In this document: piece after piece, positions 1 to 8,002 of the stretch
Layout of the letters: each line of letters opens with the position of its first letter
Position numbering within the stretch: the stretch's first letter is position 1
Assembly: GCF_017356015.1 (NCBI RefSeq)
Contig: NZ_JAFIQV010000040.1
Location: forward strand, 1 to 64,000
Length of the DNA: 64,000 nt
DNA from: Azospirillum sp. SYSU D00513
Lineage (GTDB): Bacteria; Pseudomonadota; Alphaproteobacteria; Azospirillales; Azospirillaceae
Direction of reading: 5' to 3'
Position numbers and translations under genes: made by a program
Notes under the pieces: model-generated
Told to the model about the DNA's origin: nothing
Databases searched by the model: none
Seen by the model: the letters and a program-made list of their open reading frames with translations, nothing else

Positions 1-70
1 TCGGCCGTGAAACACCTCAGCGCCAATGGTACTGCGTCTTAAGGCGTGGGAGAGTCGGTCGCCGCCAGGT
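1..70 (+). rRNA. rrf: 5S ribosomal RNA, 3' part (5' end outside window)
   Basis: The first about 70 bases match the 3' half of an alphaproteobacterial 5S rRNA: the GGCCGTGAAACACCTCAGCGCC segment's core features, the TGGTACTGCGTCTTAAGGCG arm and the GGGAGAG...GGTCGCCGCCAGG 3' strand. The 5' part, with its pairing strand, lies before the window, so the exact 3' end is an estimate. This implies an rRNA operon ending here. Confidence 0.88.
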
Positions 71-140
71 CACCAGGACCCAAGGACACACAGCTCAGCA
101 AAACACAGCCACTTGCACGACGTCTTCACGACGGAACAGC

Positions 141-217
141 GCACCCGTAGCTCAACTGGATAGAGCACTGGACTACGAATCCAGCGGTTAGGAGTTCGAA
201 TCTCTTCGGGTGCGCCA
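141..217 (+). tRNA. tRNA-Arg (anticodon ACG)
   Basis: This is a 77-nt cloverleaf. The acceptor stem GCACCCG (141-147) pairs with CGGGTGC (207-213), followed by discriminator G and an encoded CCA. The anticodon arm CTGGA-CTACGAA-TCCAG gives anticodon ACG. The T arm contains GTTCGAATC. It starts about 70 nt after the 5S rRNA, so it may be the last gene of the rRNA transcript or have its own promoter. Confidence 0.96.
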
Positions 218-225
218 TCTCTCAA

Positions 226-264
226 AACGACGAAGCCCGGCCATCGCGCCGGGCTTCGTCGTTT
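226..264 (+). terminator. Intrinsic terminator after tRNA-Arg
   Basis: A 15-bp perfect inverted repeat, AACGACGAAGCCCGG (226-240) and CCGGGCTTCGTCGTT (249-263), has an 8-nt loop and is preceded by A's and followed by T's. The stem is symmetric enough to work on both strands. Confidence 0.85.
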
Positions 265-369
265 CCGGGCACCCCGCCGTCCGCGCCCATCCTTGCCCGT
301 TCCCGTCTGCACCGGCTTCGTGTTAACCATGATCCTTCCTTGAAAACGGTTCGTCCGGGAAGGATCGCC

Positions 370-861
370 ATGCCCAACGCAACCCGCCATTTCGCATTCC
401 TCGTGCTCGCCGTGGCCCTGGCCGCCGCAGCCGGACCCGCGCGCGCCGAGAGCAGCGACAGCCACGATGAGAACCGGCCGGGATGGGACTGGTCCGCTCC
501 GCCATGGCTCGAACAGGGTCAGCCCGGCAAGGAGTGGCTCGGCCTGAACGCCGACCGGCTTCGCCAGGACTATCATGAGCTGCGCGACAAAGCCGAACAG
601 GCCGTGATCCTCGGCGGTGCGGTCGTGTACCAGTACCGGCACACCATCGCCGGCCTGTCGCTCGGCTGCCTTGCCGGCGCCGCGGCGGGTGCCGCGACCG
701 GCGTCGCCGCCGGTGCGGCGACGGGCGGTGCCGCTCTGCCGAGCACGGCTCCGGCCGCGGCACTCGGCTGCGGGCTGGGCGCCATGGCCGGCGCGCAGAT
801 CGGCCAAAAGCTGGACGATCCTTTCCCCAGACGAGAGACGCTCCTCACCGACCGTCTTTGA
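370..861 (+). CDS. Small exported glycine/alanine-rich protein of unknown function
   Basis: This encodes about 163 residues. The start is ATG 370, chosen because GGAAGGA lies directly upstream (358-364); an in-frame TTG at 340 has no comparable site. An N-terminal signal peptide runs MPNATRHFAFLVLAVALAAA and ends at a PARA cleavage site near residue 26. Residues 30-75 are hydrophilic and Trp-rich (WDWSAPPW). The C-terminal half is a hydrophobic Gly/Ala stretch with GxxxG-like spacing (AAGAATGVAAGAATGG, GCGLGAMAGAQIG), resembling the glycine-zipper segments of small envelope proteins. The family was not recognised. It lies alone between the tRNA terminator and the convergent acyltransferase gene. 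The likely location is periplasm or membrane. Confidence 0.7.
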   Translation: MPNATRHFAFLVLAVALAAAAGPARAESSDSHDENRPGWDWSAPPWLEQGQPGKEWLGLNADRLRQDYHELRDKAEQAVILGGAVVYQYRHTIAGLSLGCLAGAAAGAATGVAAGAATGGAALPSTAPAAALGCGLGAMAGAQIGQKLDDPFPRRETLLTDRL

Positions 862-883
862 CCGGTAAGGACGGCGGTCGGCT

Positions 884-2113
884 TCAGTTACGGCCCTGCC
901 GCAGCGGTGCGCCGCCGGGGAACTCCGTGGGCAGGCCGGCGTCGGTCGCCCCCTGTCCCGTTGCCCGCCTCCCGGCGGAGCGCGTTCCCAGCAGGAAGGC
1001 GGTGAGGCCCGGCAGCAGGGCCTGCATCAGGCTGAGCGCCGGCAGCAACATCACCAGCGCGACGGGGACCACCAGCAGGTAGAAGGCCTCGTAGGGGATC
1101 GCCGTCAGCCCCCAGACCATGAACAGCAGCCGCAGGAACGGCACATGGGTGCAGAAGAGCCAGAAGGCCTTGTCCCCATTGCGGGCGATTGCGCGGCCGG
1201 CCGCGGTTGCCGCCAGCCGCGCGGAGAGAATCCAGACCGACAGGCTGATCGCCAGTTTGAGCCCCAGCGCGAGCCCCTGCGTGACCGGGACCGGCAACTC
1301 CGTGCCGTACAGGCGCAGCGCCACCGTGGCGACCGCGCCGAAGAGACAGCCGAGCAGGGCCGCCCCGAAATGGCGGTCCCAGCGCGTCACGTCCCAGCCT
1401 CGCAACGCCATGGCCAGGCCCGCGTAGAAGAACAGCAGTATGTCCGGGCGGATGAACAGCAGCGCCAGCCCCTCCGGCAACAGGCCGGCTGGCTCTGTCA
1501 GGGCGAAGCCCAGCAGCAGGGCAAGCCCCGCGCGCGGCCACGTCACCGCCGCCCAAAGCAGGATCGGCGACAGCAGGACGCACAGCATCATGTCGCGCAG
1601 GAAATAGAGCGCGATGTTGATCGGCGGCTCGGTCAGCCCGAACAGCATGTTGGCGAGTTCCAGGTTCCCGGCTGCCGCGATCGGCTTCCAGTGCGTGCCC
1701 ATGCCAACCGCCTGCAAGCCGAACACCATGGCGAAGGTTGCCAGGCTGAAGGCGAGATAGGGGATCATCAGCGTGCGCGATTTCTTCGACACCAGCGCCG
1801 CGTAACCCCGCCCGCCGCCACGCGCGAGGAGCCAGCCGGAGATGACGCTGAGACAGGGAACGCCGGCCCGGAAGAATCCCTCGCGCAGGTAGAGGACGAG
1901 CCAGTCGAAGCCGCTCCGGTCGGCGCGGTAGGGGTTGTCCTCCTGCCCGAACGGGATGTGGATGACCATGATCCCGATGATGAGCAGGAGGCGGAGCATC
2001 TCGATCCGCGTCGAGACGAGGCGGTCTCCGGTGGCGTGGCGTGGCGGCCGTGGCGTACCGGCCTGGGATGCGGGAGTTTGAGAGCTTCCGGACGCCTTCC
2101 AGCTATCCACCAT
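884..2113 (-). CDS. Acyltransferase family 3 integral membrane protein
   Basis: This is a 409-residue polytopic membrane protein of the acyltransferase-3 type (OafA/OpgC/NodX-like), which moves acyl groups onto extracytoplasmic carbohydrates. The first helix carries the typical RIEMLRLLLIIGIMVIHIPFG segment near residues 36-56, with the His of helix 1 that is important in the family. It is followed by LVLYLREGFFRAGVPCLSVISGWLL and about eight more hydrophobic helices. The first about 35 residues are hydrophilic, so the start could be later; ATG 2113 is the longest choice. It is encoded just downstream, on the same strand, of the carbohydrate-binding beta-helix gene, about 236 nt away, which suggests a role in surface polysaccharide decoration. 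The substrate is unknown. Confidence 0.85.
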   Translation of the reverse strand: MVDSWKASGSSQTPASQAGTPRPPRHATGDRLVSTRIEMLRLLLIIGIMVIHIPFGQEDNPYRADRSGFDWLVLYLREGFFRAGVPCLSVISGWLLARGGGRGYAALVSKKSRTLMIPYLAFSLATFAMVFGLQAVGMGTHWKPIAAAGNLELANMLFGLTEPPINIALYFLRDMMLCVLLSPILLWAAVTWPRAGLALLLGFALTEPAGLLPEGLALLFIRPDILLFFYAGLAMALRGWDVTRWDRHFGAALLGCLFGAVATVALRLYGTELPVPVTQGLALGLKLAISLSVWILSARLAATAAGRAIARNGDKAFWLFCTHVPFLRLLFMVWGLTAIPYEAFYLLVVPVALVMLLPALSLMQALLPGLTAFLLGTRSAGRRATGQGATDAGLPTEFPGGAPLRQGRN

Positions 2114-2320
2114 GCGTCGAGCCTCGTTTTGACCAATCTGGTGGTAACTACGCTCTGCTCATACCGATGGGGCCGGAAACCAGAGGACTTACCGCCTGAT
2201 GGCTTCTTCCTTTTCGTTCCGGTCCACCTGAAAGAAGCGGTCTGCCCCGCCGGGGCGGGCGATTCAAAGGAATGGGGCAGCCCGGCGCGTGGCCAGGCCG
2301 CCCCAGAACCGTTGCCTGTT

Positions 2321-2343
2321 CCGGGGCCTGCCGAAGGCCCCGG
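2321..2343 (-). terminator. Candidate terminator hairpin after the beta-helix gene
   Basis: CCGGGGCCT and AGGCCCCGG form a perfect 9-bp stem with a 5-nt loop, 7 nt beyond the stop codon of the minus-strand gene ending at 2350. No T tract follows, so Rho-independent activity is uncertain. Confidence 0.4.
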
Positions 2344-2349
2344 CCCATC

Positions 2350-5300
2350 TCAGAAGTAGGTGTCCGGCGACTGGACGAGATGGCCGTAGAGGCTGTTGCC
2401 CATCAGGTCCCAACTCAGGTCATTGATGCCCAGGGCGAAGGCAGGGGAGCCGTCCTGGAGGCTGTAGTCGCCAGCCAGCCGGTTCGCGAAAAGCGGCCGC
2501 GCGATCACGTCGCCCGCCCCGTAGGCCGGGGCGTTGTAGACAAGGTTGCCGTCGATCACGGGATTGTTCGCCGACAGCAGTTCCGTGTAGTCGTCGAGCG
2601 GCAGGGCGCCGTAGACCAGGTTCTTGATGACCGTGTTGTTCCAGGGCGTTCCGTTTTCGCCATGGACCGGCTGCCAGCCGATGCGAATGAAGTCCTCCTG
2701 GTTGTCGGCGAGGATGGCGAAGTTGCCGGTCACCAGGTTGTTGTCGCCGCCATGGACATGGACGCTCGCGAAGGAGGTGTCCTTGATGAAGTTCTGCGTG
2801 ACGGTGACGCCGCCGCTCAGGTCATCGAGATAGACACCGAAGCCCTTGTGGCCGACCAGCCAGCTGTAGCCGGCGTTGGTGGCGAGCCCCTGCGCGCCCT
2901 CCACCCAGTTGCCGCGGATGATCGTGCCCGTGTCCACGCTGGAACGGCCGAGCAGTTCGATGCCGCCGGCATCCGCGGTCTCGCGCACCGTGTTGGTCAC
3001 ACGGTTGTACTCGATGACGTTGTTCCAGTTGATGTTCGTGTCGTTCCAGTTCTTCAGCGAGATGCCGTAGCGCGCGCTGTCGGTGATGTCATTGTGCGAG
3101 ATGATGTTGTTGCTGACCCCGTTCGCCATGATCCCGGAGACGTGCTTGAAGATCTCGCCGATATGGGAGATGTCGTTGGCGGTGATGCGGTTGCCGTTGC
3201 TGCCGCCGGACAGCTCGATGCCGTGCTGGGCCAGATGCTCCAGGTCGTTCCCATAAAGGAAGTTGTCGGAGGATCCGCGCAGGCCAATCGCCGTGCCGAC
3301 ATTGACGAAGCCGTTGTTGCTGATCTGGTTCCCGGAGGCGTTGGTCAGAACCAGCGCCTCGCCCGTCGCCTTGGTGTTGGTGAAGGTGAAGCCGTCGATC
3401 GTCACGTCGGAGGTGCCGGTCAGGCGGATCAGCGTGCTCAGCCGCGCGACCTCGACACCGTCCTGCTGAAGAGTGGCGGGATCGGCGGGCTTGAAGACCA
3501 GCCGCCCGTCCGACTCCCGCCAAGCGAACTCGCCCGCTTGGTCGACATGGTTCGGATTGTCGAGAAGCCGGAAGGTGGAGCCGTTGCCGAGCTGCACGCC
3601 GGCCGAGCTTTTGAAGGTGATGGTCCGGGTTGCCGTATCGATGCCCTGCACCTCCACGATGCCGTCCTGCAGCCGCTCCACGTCGAAGACCTGGATGCGC
3701 GTGCCGGGCATGATGTCCGACGCGGTGATGTCCGTGCCGCGATAGCGCAGCGAACTGCTGCTAGGCCCATCCGCGGCGGCTTCGGCGAAGAACCAGCCGG
3801 AGGTCACGTCGTCCGCGTCCCAGGCCCCCTTTTCGGCGAGGCGCTGGCGCACGCCGCCGATGGTCAGGTCGTAGTCGGTCGCCGCGGTGAGTTTGGCGGA
3901 GTAGACGCCGTTGCCCTCATGGGTGAAGCCGGTGACGACCTCACCGCCGGACAGCACGACCTTCTCGCCCGGATAGGCCTTGAAGGTCACGCCGTTGTCG
4001 AGCGCGGTCAGCTCCAACGTACCGGTGCGGTGATAGGTGCCCTCCCGCACATAGGTCGTGTCGATGTCGCTCGTCCGCATGGCGTCGCGGGCGCGCTCCA
4101 GCGTGGCGAAGGGACCGTCGGTGCCGTCGGCATTGGGTGCCGCGAGCTTGCCGGACCACCTGTCATTGCCGTTTGCGGCGACGTAGAAGGCCGGGGCAGC
4201 CGGGGTTTCCGCCGCCGGGCCCGGGGCGGCGAAAAGGTCGGCCGGCGCGTCGAAGCTGAGTGTTCCGTTGCCGGTCAGGATCTTCTGGCCGGCGACCACG
4301 TCGATCCCGTCCAGGGCGCCCCTGTCCAGCGTGACCCCCGAGGCGGTCGGAGCGATCACCGTGCCGTTCACGACGATGGATTCGACCAGGAGATTGCGAT
4401 CCTGCCCGTTGCCCGACGCATCGTTGTCGTACTGGACCTGGATCCGGTGCGCTTCCGACGGGTCGATCATCGCGGTGAAGCTGTGCGCCCGGACATCGGC
4501 CGAGGCGACGCCCTCGCCAACGATCTGGCCGTCCACCAGCAGTTTGAAATGGGCAGGCACACCGTTGAAGTCGGTGCCCGACAGGTTGAGGGTGATCCCG
4601 ACCGCCTTCGTCTCGGGCAGCGGCACTGTCTCGTCGGGCGGGGCGATCACGACGGGGCCGTTGAAGAATTCCTCCGGCACGCCGAAGGTCAGGGCACCAC
4701 CCCAGTAAAGTGCTTCCTGCCCGGCCACGACGTATTTGCCGTCCACGGCGCCCTTGTCATAAGAGGCATACTTGCTGGTCGAGGCGATAGCTTGCCCGTC
4801 GATGGAGATGCCCTTAACGAACAGGTCGCGGGTGCTGTCGTCGTTGTAATAGACGATCTGGATCTTGTGCGCCTCGTCCGGGTCGCCCGAAATCTTGAAG
4901 CTGTAGGACGTCGCCGAGGTGGCAGTGACCTTGACATCGGCGATCAGCTGGTCGTCAACCAAAAGCTTGAACTGGGGCGCCTGCGCGCTGGAGCCGGTAC
5001 GCCACGCGTTCACGATCAGCTCGTAGCTGTTGTCCACTGGCGTCGGCGTGTTTTCAGCGGGCGGCTGAGAGGGCAGGGGAGCCGGGGGAGGTGGCGGGGA
5101 GGGCGGCAGGGGGGTGCTGCTGGATTCGCCCGGCACGCTGAAGACCAGCGTGCCGTTCCACCACATGCCCTCCTGGCCGGCGGCCACGTCGCGCCCGTCG
5201 AGCGCACCCTTGTCATAGATCACGGTCGGGGCGGTCGACAGCATCTCGCGCCCGTCGAACACGATGCCCTTCACGAGCAGGTCGCGGCCGCTCGCGTCGT

Positions 5301-6273
5301 TGTCGTACTGCACCTGAACGCGGTGCGCGTCCTCGGGGCGGATCTGCGCGCGGAAGACGTAGGAGCTGTTGGTGGCGGAGGAGACGTTGGCTTCGCCGAT
5401 CACCTTGCCGTCCAGCATCAGCGTGAAGTGCGGCGGGGTCGGGTTGCTGCCGGTGCGCCGCGCGATCACCTCGATGTCGACGGTTTCCGGGAAGAGGCTG
5501 GCCGGCGCGTCGAACACCATCGTGCCGTTCCACCACATGGCTTCCTGGCCCTTGGCGACGTCGCGCCCGTCGAGCGCGCCCTTGTCGTAGGTCACGTTGG
5601 AGGCGGTGGAGGCGATCGAGTTGCCGTCGATGGCGATTCCCTGAACGAAGAAGTCCCGGCCCGGCCCGTCGTTCATGTACTGGATCTGGACCTTGTGGCC
5701 CATGCCGCCGGGGATGTCGGCGGTGAAGCGGTACTCGGTCGAGCTGGCCGAACTGACGTTCGCCTCGCCCACGAGCTTGCCGTCCACCATCAGCTTGAAG
5801 CGCGGCGGCTGCCCGTCGCTGGTGACGCCTGACGCCTTCACGACGATCTCGACCGGGTTGTCCATCACCGGGGCCGGGGCAGGCGGGATCACGGAGGCGT
5901 TCGGCGGCATGTTGAAGATCAGCGCGCCATTCCACCACATGCCCTCCTGGCCGGCGACGACGTCGCGGCCATCGATGGCGCCCTTGTCGTAGGTGACGCC
6001 GAGGTCGGTCGACTTGACCGTGTGGGCGCCGAACTGGATCTGACCGACAAAGAGGTCGCGGCCCGGAGCGTCGTTCACGTAACGGACCTCGAGCCGGTGG
6101 GCCGCTGCCGGATCGATGTTCGCGGAAAGCGTGTACTGCGTTGCCGAGTAGGCGCCGACGTCGATCTCCCCGACGGAGACGCCGTCGAGGTACAGCTGAA
6201 ACTTTGGCGGGACCGAGTGATCGCCGACACGCCAAGCCGTAACCGTAATGGGTGTGTTCGATACAGTAGTCAT
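2350..6273 (-). CDS. Large protein with five CBM60-like repeats and a right-handed parallel beta-helix
   Basis: This encodes 1307 residues. Residues about 7-122, 140-256, 264-380, 417-532 and 557-676 are five copies of one module. Each has a P-x-F-x-L-x-(V/L)DG strand, an AHR(I/V)QV-Y-(V/D)ND turn, a GRDL(F/L)V strand and a YDKGA(L/I)DGRDV(V/A)xGQE-(G/A)MWWNG end. The pattern looks like Ca-dependent xylan-binding modules (CBM60). A Pro-rich linker sits at about 383-412. From about residue 695 (FYVAANGNDRWSG) to the end is a beta-helix with N-rich NISHN/NGNRITAND-type turns, as in NosD/pectate-lyase-like proteins. There is no N-terminal signal peptide although the domains are extracellular in type. 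Secretion by a type I system with a C-terminal signal is a guess. No catalytic site was identified. Confidence 0.85.
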   Translation of the reverse strand: MTTVSNTPITVTAWRVGDHSVPPKFQLYLDGVSVGEIDVGAYSATQYTLSANIDPAAAHRLEVRYVNDAPGRDLFVGQIQFGAHTVKSTDLGVTYDKGAIDGRDVVAGQEGMWWNGALIFNMPPNASVIPPAPAPVMDNPVEIVVKASGVTSDGQPPRFKLMVDGKLVGEANVSSASSTEYRFTADIPGGMGHKVQIQYMNDGPGRDFFVQGIAIDGNSIASTASNVTYDKGALDGRDVAKGQEAMWWNGTMVFDAPASLFPETVDIEVIARRTGSNPTPPHFTLMLDGKVIGEANVSSATNSSYVFRAQIRPEDAHRVQVQYDNDASGRDLLVKGIVFDGREMLSTAPTVIYDKGALDGRDVAAGQEGMWWNGTLVFSVPGESSSTPLPPSPPPPPAPLPSQPPAENTPTPVDNSYELIVNAWRTGSSAQAPQFKLLVDDQLIADVKVTATSATSYSFKISGDPDEAHKIQIVYYNDDSTRDLFVKGISIDGQAIASTSKYASYDKGAVDGKYVVAGQEALYWGGALTFGVPEEFFNGPVVIAPPDETVPLPETKAVGITLNLSGTDFNGVPAHFKLLVDGQIVGEGVASADVRAHSFTAMIDPSEAHRIQVQYDNDASGNGQDRNLLVESIVVNGTVIAPTASGVTLDRGALDGIDVVAGQKILTGNGTLSFDAPADLFAAPGPAAETPAAPAFYVAANGNDRWSGKLAAPNADGTDGPFATLERARDAMRTSDIDTTYVREGTYHRTGTLELTALDNGVTFKAYPGEKVVLSGGEVVTGFTHEGNGVYSAKLTAATDYDLTIGGVRQRLAEKGAWDADDVTSGWFFAEAAADGPSSSSLRYRGTDITASDIMPGTRIQVFDVERLQDGIVEVQGIDTATRTITFKSSAGVQLGNGSTFRLLDNPNHVDQAGEFAWRESDGRLVFKPADPATLQQDGVEVARLSTLIRLTGTSDVTIDGFTFTNTKATGEALVLTNASGNQISNNGFVNVGTAIGLRGSSDNFLYGNDLEHLAQHGIELSGGSNGNRITANDISHIGEIFKHVSGIMANGVSNNIISHNDITDSARYGISLKNWNDTNINWNNVIEYNRVTNTVRETADAGGIELLGRSSVDTGTIIRGNWVEGAQGLATNAGYSWLVGHKGFGVYLDDLSGGVTVTQNFIKDTSFASVHVHGGDNNLVTGNFAILADNQEDFIRIGWQPVHGENGTPWNNTVIKNLVYGALPLDDYTELLSANNPVIDGNLVYNAPAYGAGDVIARPLFANRLAGDYSLQDGSPAFALGINDLSWDLMGNSLYGHLVQSPDTYF

Positions 6274-6400
6274 CGCGTGAGCGCCTTCAGCAGTAAATTG
6301 TAACCAGTTGTGACAATATTGGTCTTAACACCTCAGTTCTTAACGAGAAGAAACCATGTTCATGTATAGCTGTGACATTAAAGAGGCTAAAAGCGGGTTA

Positions 6401-6423
6401 TTGCATTATTACTTATAATGCAA
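6401..6423. promoter_or_regulatory. Perfect 9-bp inverted repeat, candidate operator
   Basis: TTGCATTAT and ATAATGCAA are separated by TACTT, lying 128-150 nt upstream of the beta-helix gene start inside an AT-rich island. The arm length and spacing suit a dimeric regulator. The cognate protein is unknown. Confidence 0.5.
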
Positions 6424-6538
6424 ATTAACTCACCGGCTATGTTCACCAGAAAGTAACCTTAATATTTGTTAACCATAACGAGAGAGACTATGGGAATCCT
6501 GAGGATCCATTGCTCATCCGGGCCTTTTGCGTGCCAAT

Positions 6539-6573
6539 GACTGTCGCGGTGCCATGAGGGCGCCGTGACAGTC
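6539..6573 (+). other. 15-bp RNA hairpin of unknown role
   Basis: The segment starting GACTGTCGCGGTGCC pairs over 15 positions, two of them G-U, with GGCGCCGTGACAGTC around an ATGAG loop. The G-U wobbles suggest it is more stable as plus-strand RNA than as a DNA palindrome. It lies about 220 nt before the transporter operon. No T run follows, so it is not an obvious terminator. Confidence 0.45.
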
Positions 6574-6792
6574 TTGAGACGGCAGCCATGCGAGCAGCCC
6601 GCCGGCCGGAAGCGAAGCCCGGAGCGGCGGGCGCGCGGTGCGCGCCGGGGTTGATCGGGTCGTGCTCCGCCAACGCCCGGGGCAAAGCTGGGCGACGCGG
6701 CGAAAGCCGCTTGTCAGGATCGTGCGCAGAACGCACAGTCCAGCCGAACGGGCTCCGCCGGAAGGCGCCCGGCTGAACGACCGACGTCAGGG

Positions 6793-7992
6793 ATGGCTTT
6801 CACGATGCACAGACGGACTCTGCTCACCGGCGCCGCTACGGCCGCGACCGCCGCTTTCCTCGGCTTCCGCCCCTCCATCCTGCGGGCTCAGCCGGCGCCG
6901 CTGAAGGTGGCCTTCGTCGCGACGCTGTCCGGCCCCGGCGCAGCGCTCGGCAACCACATGCGCGACGGCTGGGCGACCGCGGTGAAGCAGCTCGGTGGCA
7001 CGCTGGGCGGCCGCGCGGTGGAGACGCTGGTCATCGACGACGAGCTGAAGCCCGACGTCGCCGTCACCAAGGTCCGGGCGGCGCTGGAGCGCGACAAGGT
7101 GGATTTCGTGGCCGGCATGGTCTTCAGCAACATGCTGCAGGCGGTCTACCGGCCCGTGACGGAGAGCGAAACCTTCCTCATCACCGCCAACGCCGGCCCC
7201 TCCACCTTCGCCGGCAAGGGCTGCAGCCCCTATTTCTTCAGCAGCGCCTACCAGAACGACCAGCCGCACGCCGCGATGGGGCAGGCCGCGCAGGACGCCG
7301 GCTACAAGCGCGTCTTCGTGCTGGTGCCGAACTACCAAGCCGGCAAGGACGCCGTGGCCGGCTTCCGCAGCCGCTTCAAGGGCGAGGTGGTGGACGAGAT
7401 CTACGTGCCGCTGACCCAGCTCGACTTCTCGACCGAAATCACGAAGATCGCCGCCGCCAAGCCGGACGCCATCTTCACCTTCATGCCGGGCGGGCTCGGC
7501 GTTAACCTCGTGCGGCAGTACCGGCAGGCGGGGCTCGGCGACATTCCCTTCCTCTCCACCTTCACGGTGGACGAGGCGACGTTGCCGGCGCAGGGCGACG
7601 CGGCACTGGGCTTCTACACGGCATCGACCTGGGCGCCGAATTTCGACAACCCGCACAGCCGCCGCTTCGTCGAGACCTTCGAGGCCGAGCATGGCTATGT
7701 GCCGGCCAGCTACGCGGCCCACTCCTACGACGCCGCCCATCTGCTGGACGCCGCCATCCGCCGGACCAACGGCGACGTGTCCGACAAGGCAGCGCTCCGG
7801 GCCTCGCTGGAGAAGGGGGACTTCCCGTCGGTGCGCGGCGCCTTCCGCTTCGGTCAGAACCACTTCCCGGTGCAGGACATCTGGCTCTGCAAGGTCGCCA
7901 AGCGTCCGGACGGCAAGTACCAGACGGAAACGGTGAAGAAGGCGCTGGAGAACGACACGGACAGCTACGCCGCCTCCTGCCGGATGGGCTGA
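6793..7992 (+). CDS. Branched-chain amino acid/amide-type ABC transporter substrate-binding protein
   Basis: This encodes 399 residues (395 from the second ATG at 6805). The N-terminus HRRTLLTGAATAATAAFLG is a Tat-like signal ending near ILRAQP. The mature part is a LivJ/LivK-type periplasmic fold: LKVAFVATLSGPGAALGNHMRDGW at the start, KPDVAVTKVRAALERDKVDFVAG for lobe I, YKRVFVLVPNYQAGKD for lobe II and SYAAHSYDAAHLLDAA near the end. It is the first gene of the livHMGF-like operon, 10 nt before the permease. The ligand cannot be read from sequence; paralogues bind amino acids, urea, short amides or aromatic acids. Confidence 0.9.
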   Translation: MAFTMHRRTLLTGAATAATAAFLGFRPSILRAQPAPLKVAFVATLSGPGAALGNHMRDGWATAVKQLGGTLGGRAVETLVIDDELKPDVAVTKVRAALERDKVDFVAGMVFSNMLQAVYRPVTESETFLITANAGPSTFAGKGCSPYFFSSAYQNDQPHAAMGQAAQDAGYKRVFVLVPNYQAGKDAVAGFRSRFKGEVVDEIYVPLTQLDFSTEITKIAAAKPDAIFTFMPGGLGVNLVRQYRQAGLGDIPFLSTFTVDEATLPAQGDAALGFYTASTWAPNFDNPHSRRFVETFEAEHGYVPASYAAHSYDAAHLLDAAIRRTNGDVSDKAALRASLEKGDFPSVRGAFRFGQNHFPVQDIWLCKVAKRPDGKYQTETVKKALENDTDSYAASCRMG

Positions 7993-8002
7993 GGACGGCA
8001 CG

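Larger units (their letters stand above)
6274..6792. other. 519-bp intergenic region: AT-rich promoter island plus structured GC-rich leader
   Basis: Positions about 6280-6490 are strikingly AT-rich for this genome, with several TTAAC/TTAACC-like motifs and a perfect inverted repeat (6401-6423). This is the control region of the minus-strand beta-helix gene. Positions about 6500-6790 are GC-rich and precede the transporter operon; they contain a 15-bp RNA-type hairpin (6539-6573) and further GC-rich self-complementary stretches. No convincing gene was seen. Confidence 0.7.

Noticed and set aside
2272-5832. A 1186-residue open frame on the plus strand opposite the beta-helix gene.
   Set aside because: Its composition is Val/Asp/Arg/Gly-rich with no recognisable domain, and it mirrors the repeats of the minus-strand gene; typical antisense frame of high-GC DNA.
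6600-6790. Possible riboswitch in the transporter leader (GGCAAAGCTGGG and GGCGAAAGCC segments).
   Set aside because: It superficially recalls c-di-GMP-I and similar motifs, but the conserved core and helices could not be matched; left as unassigned structured leader.
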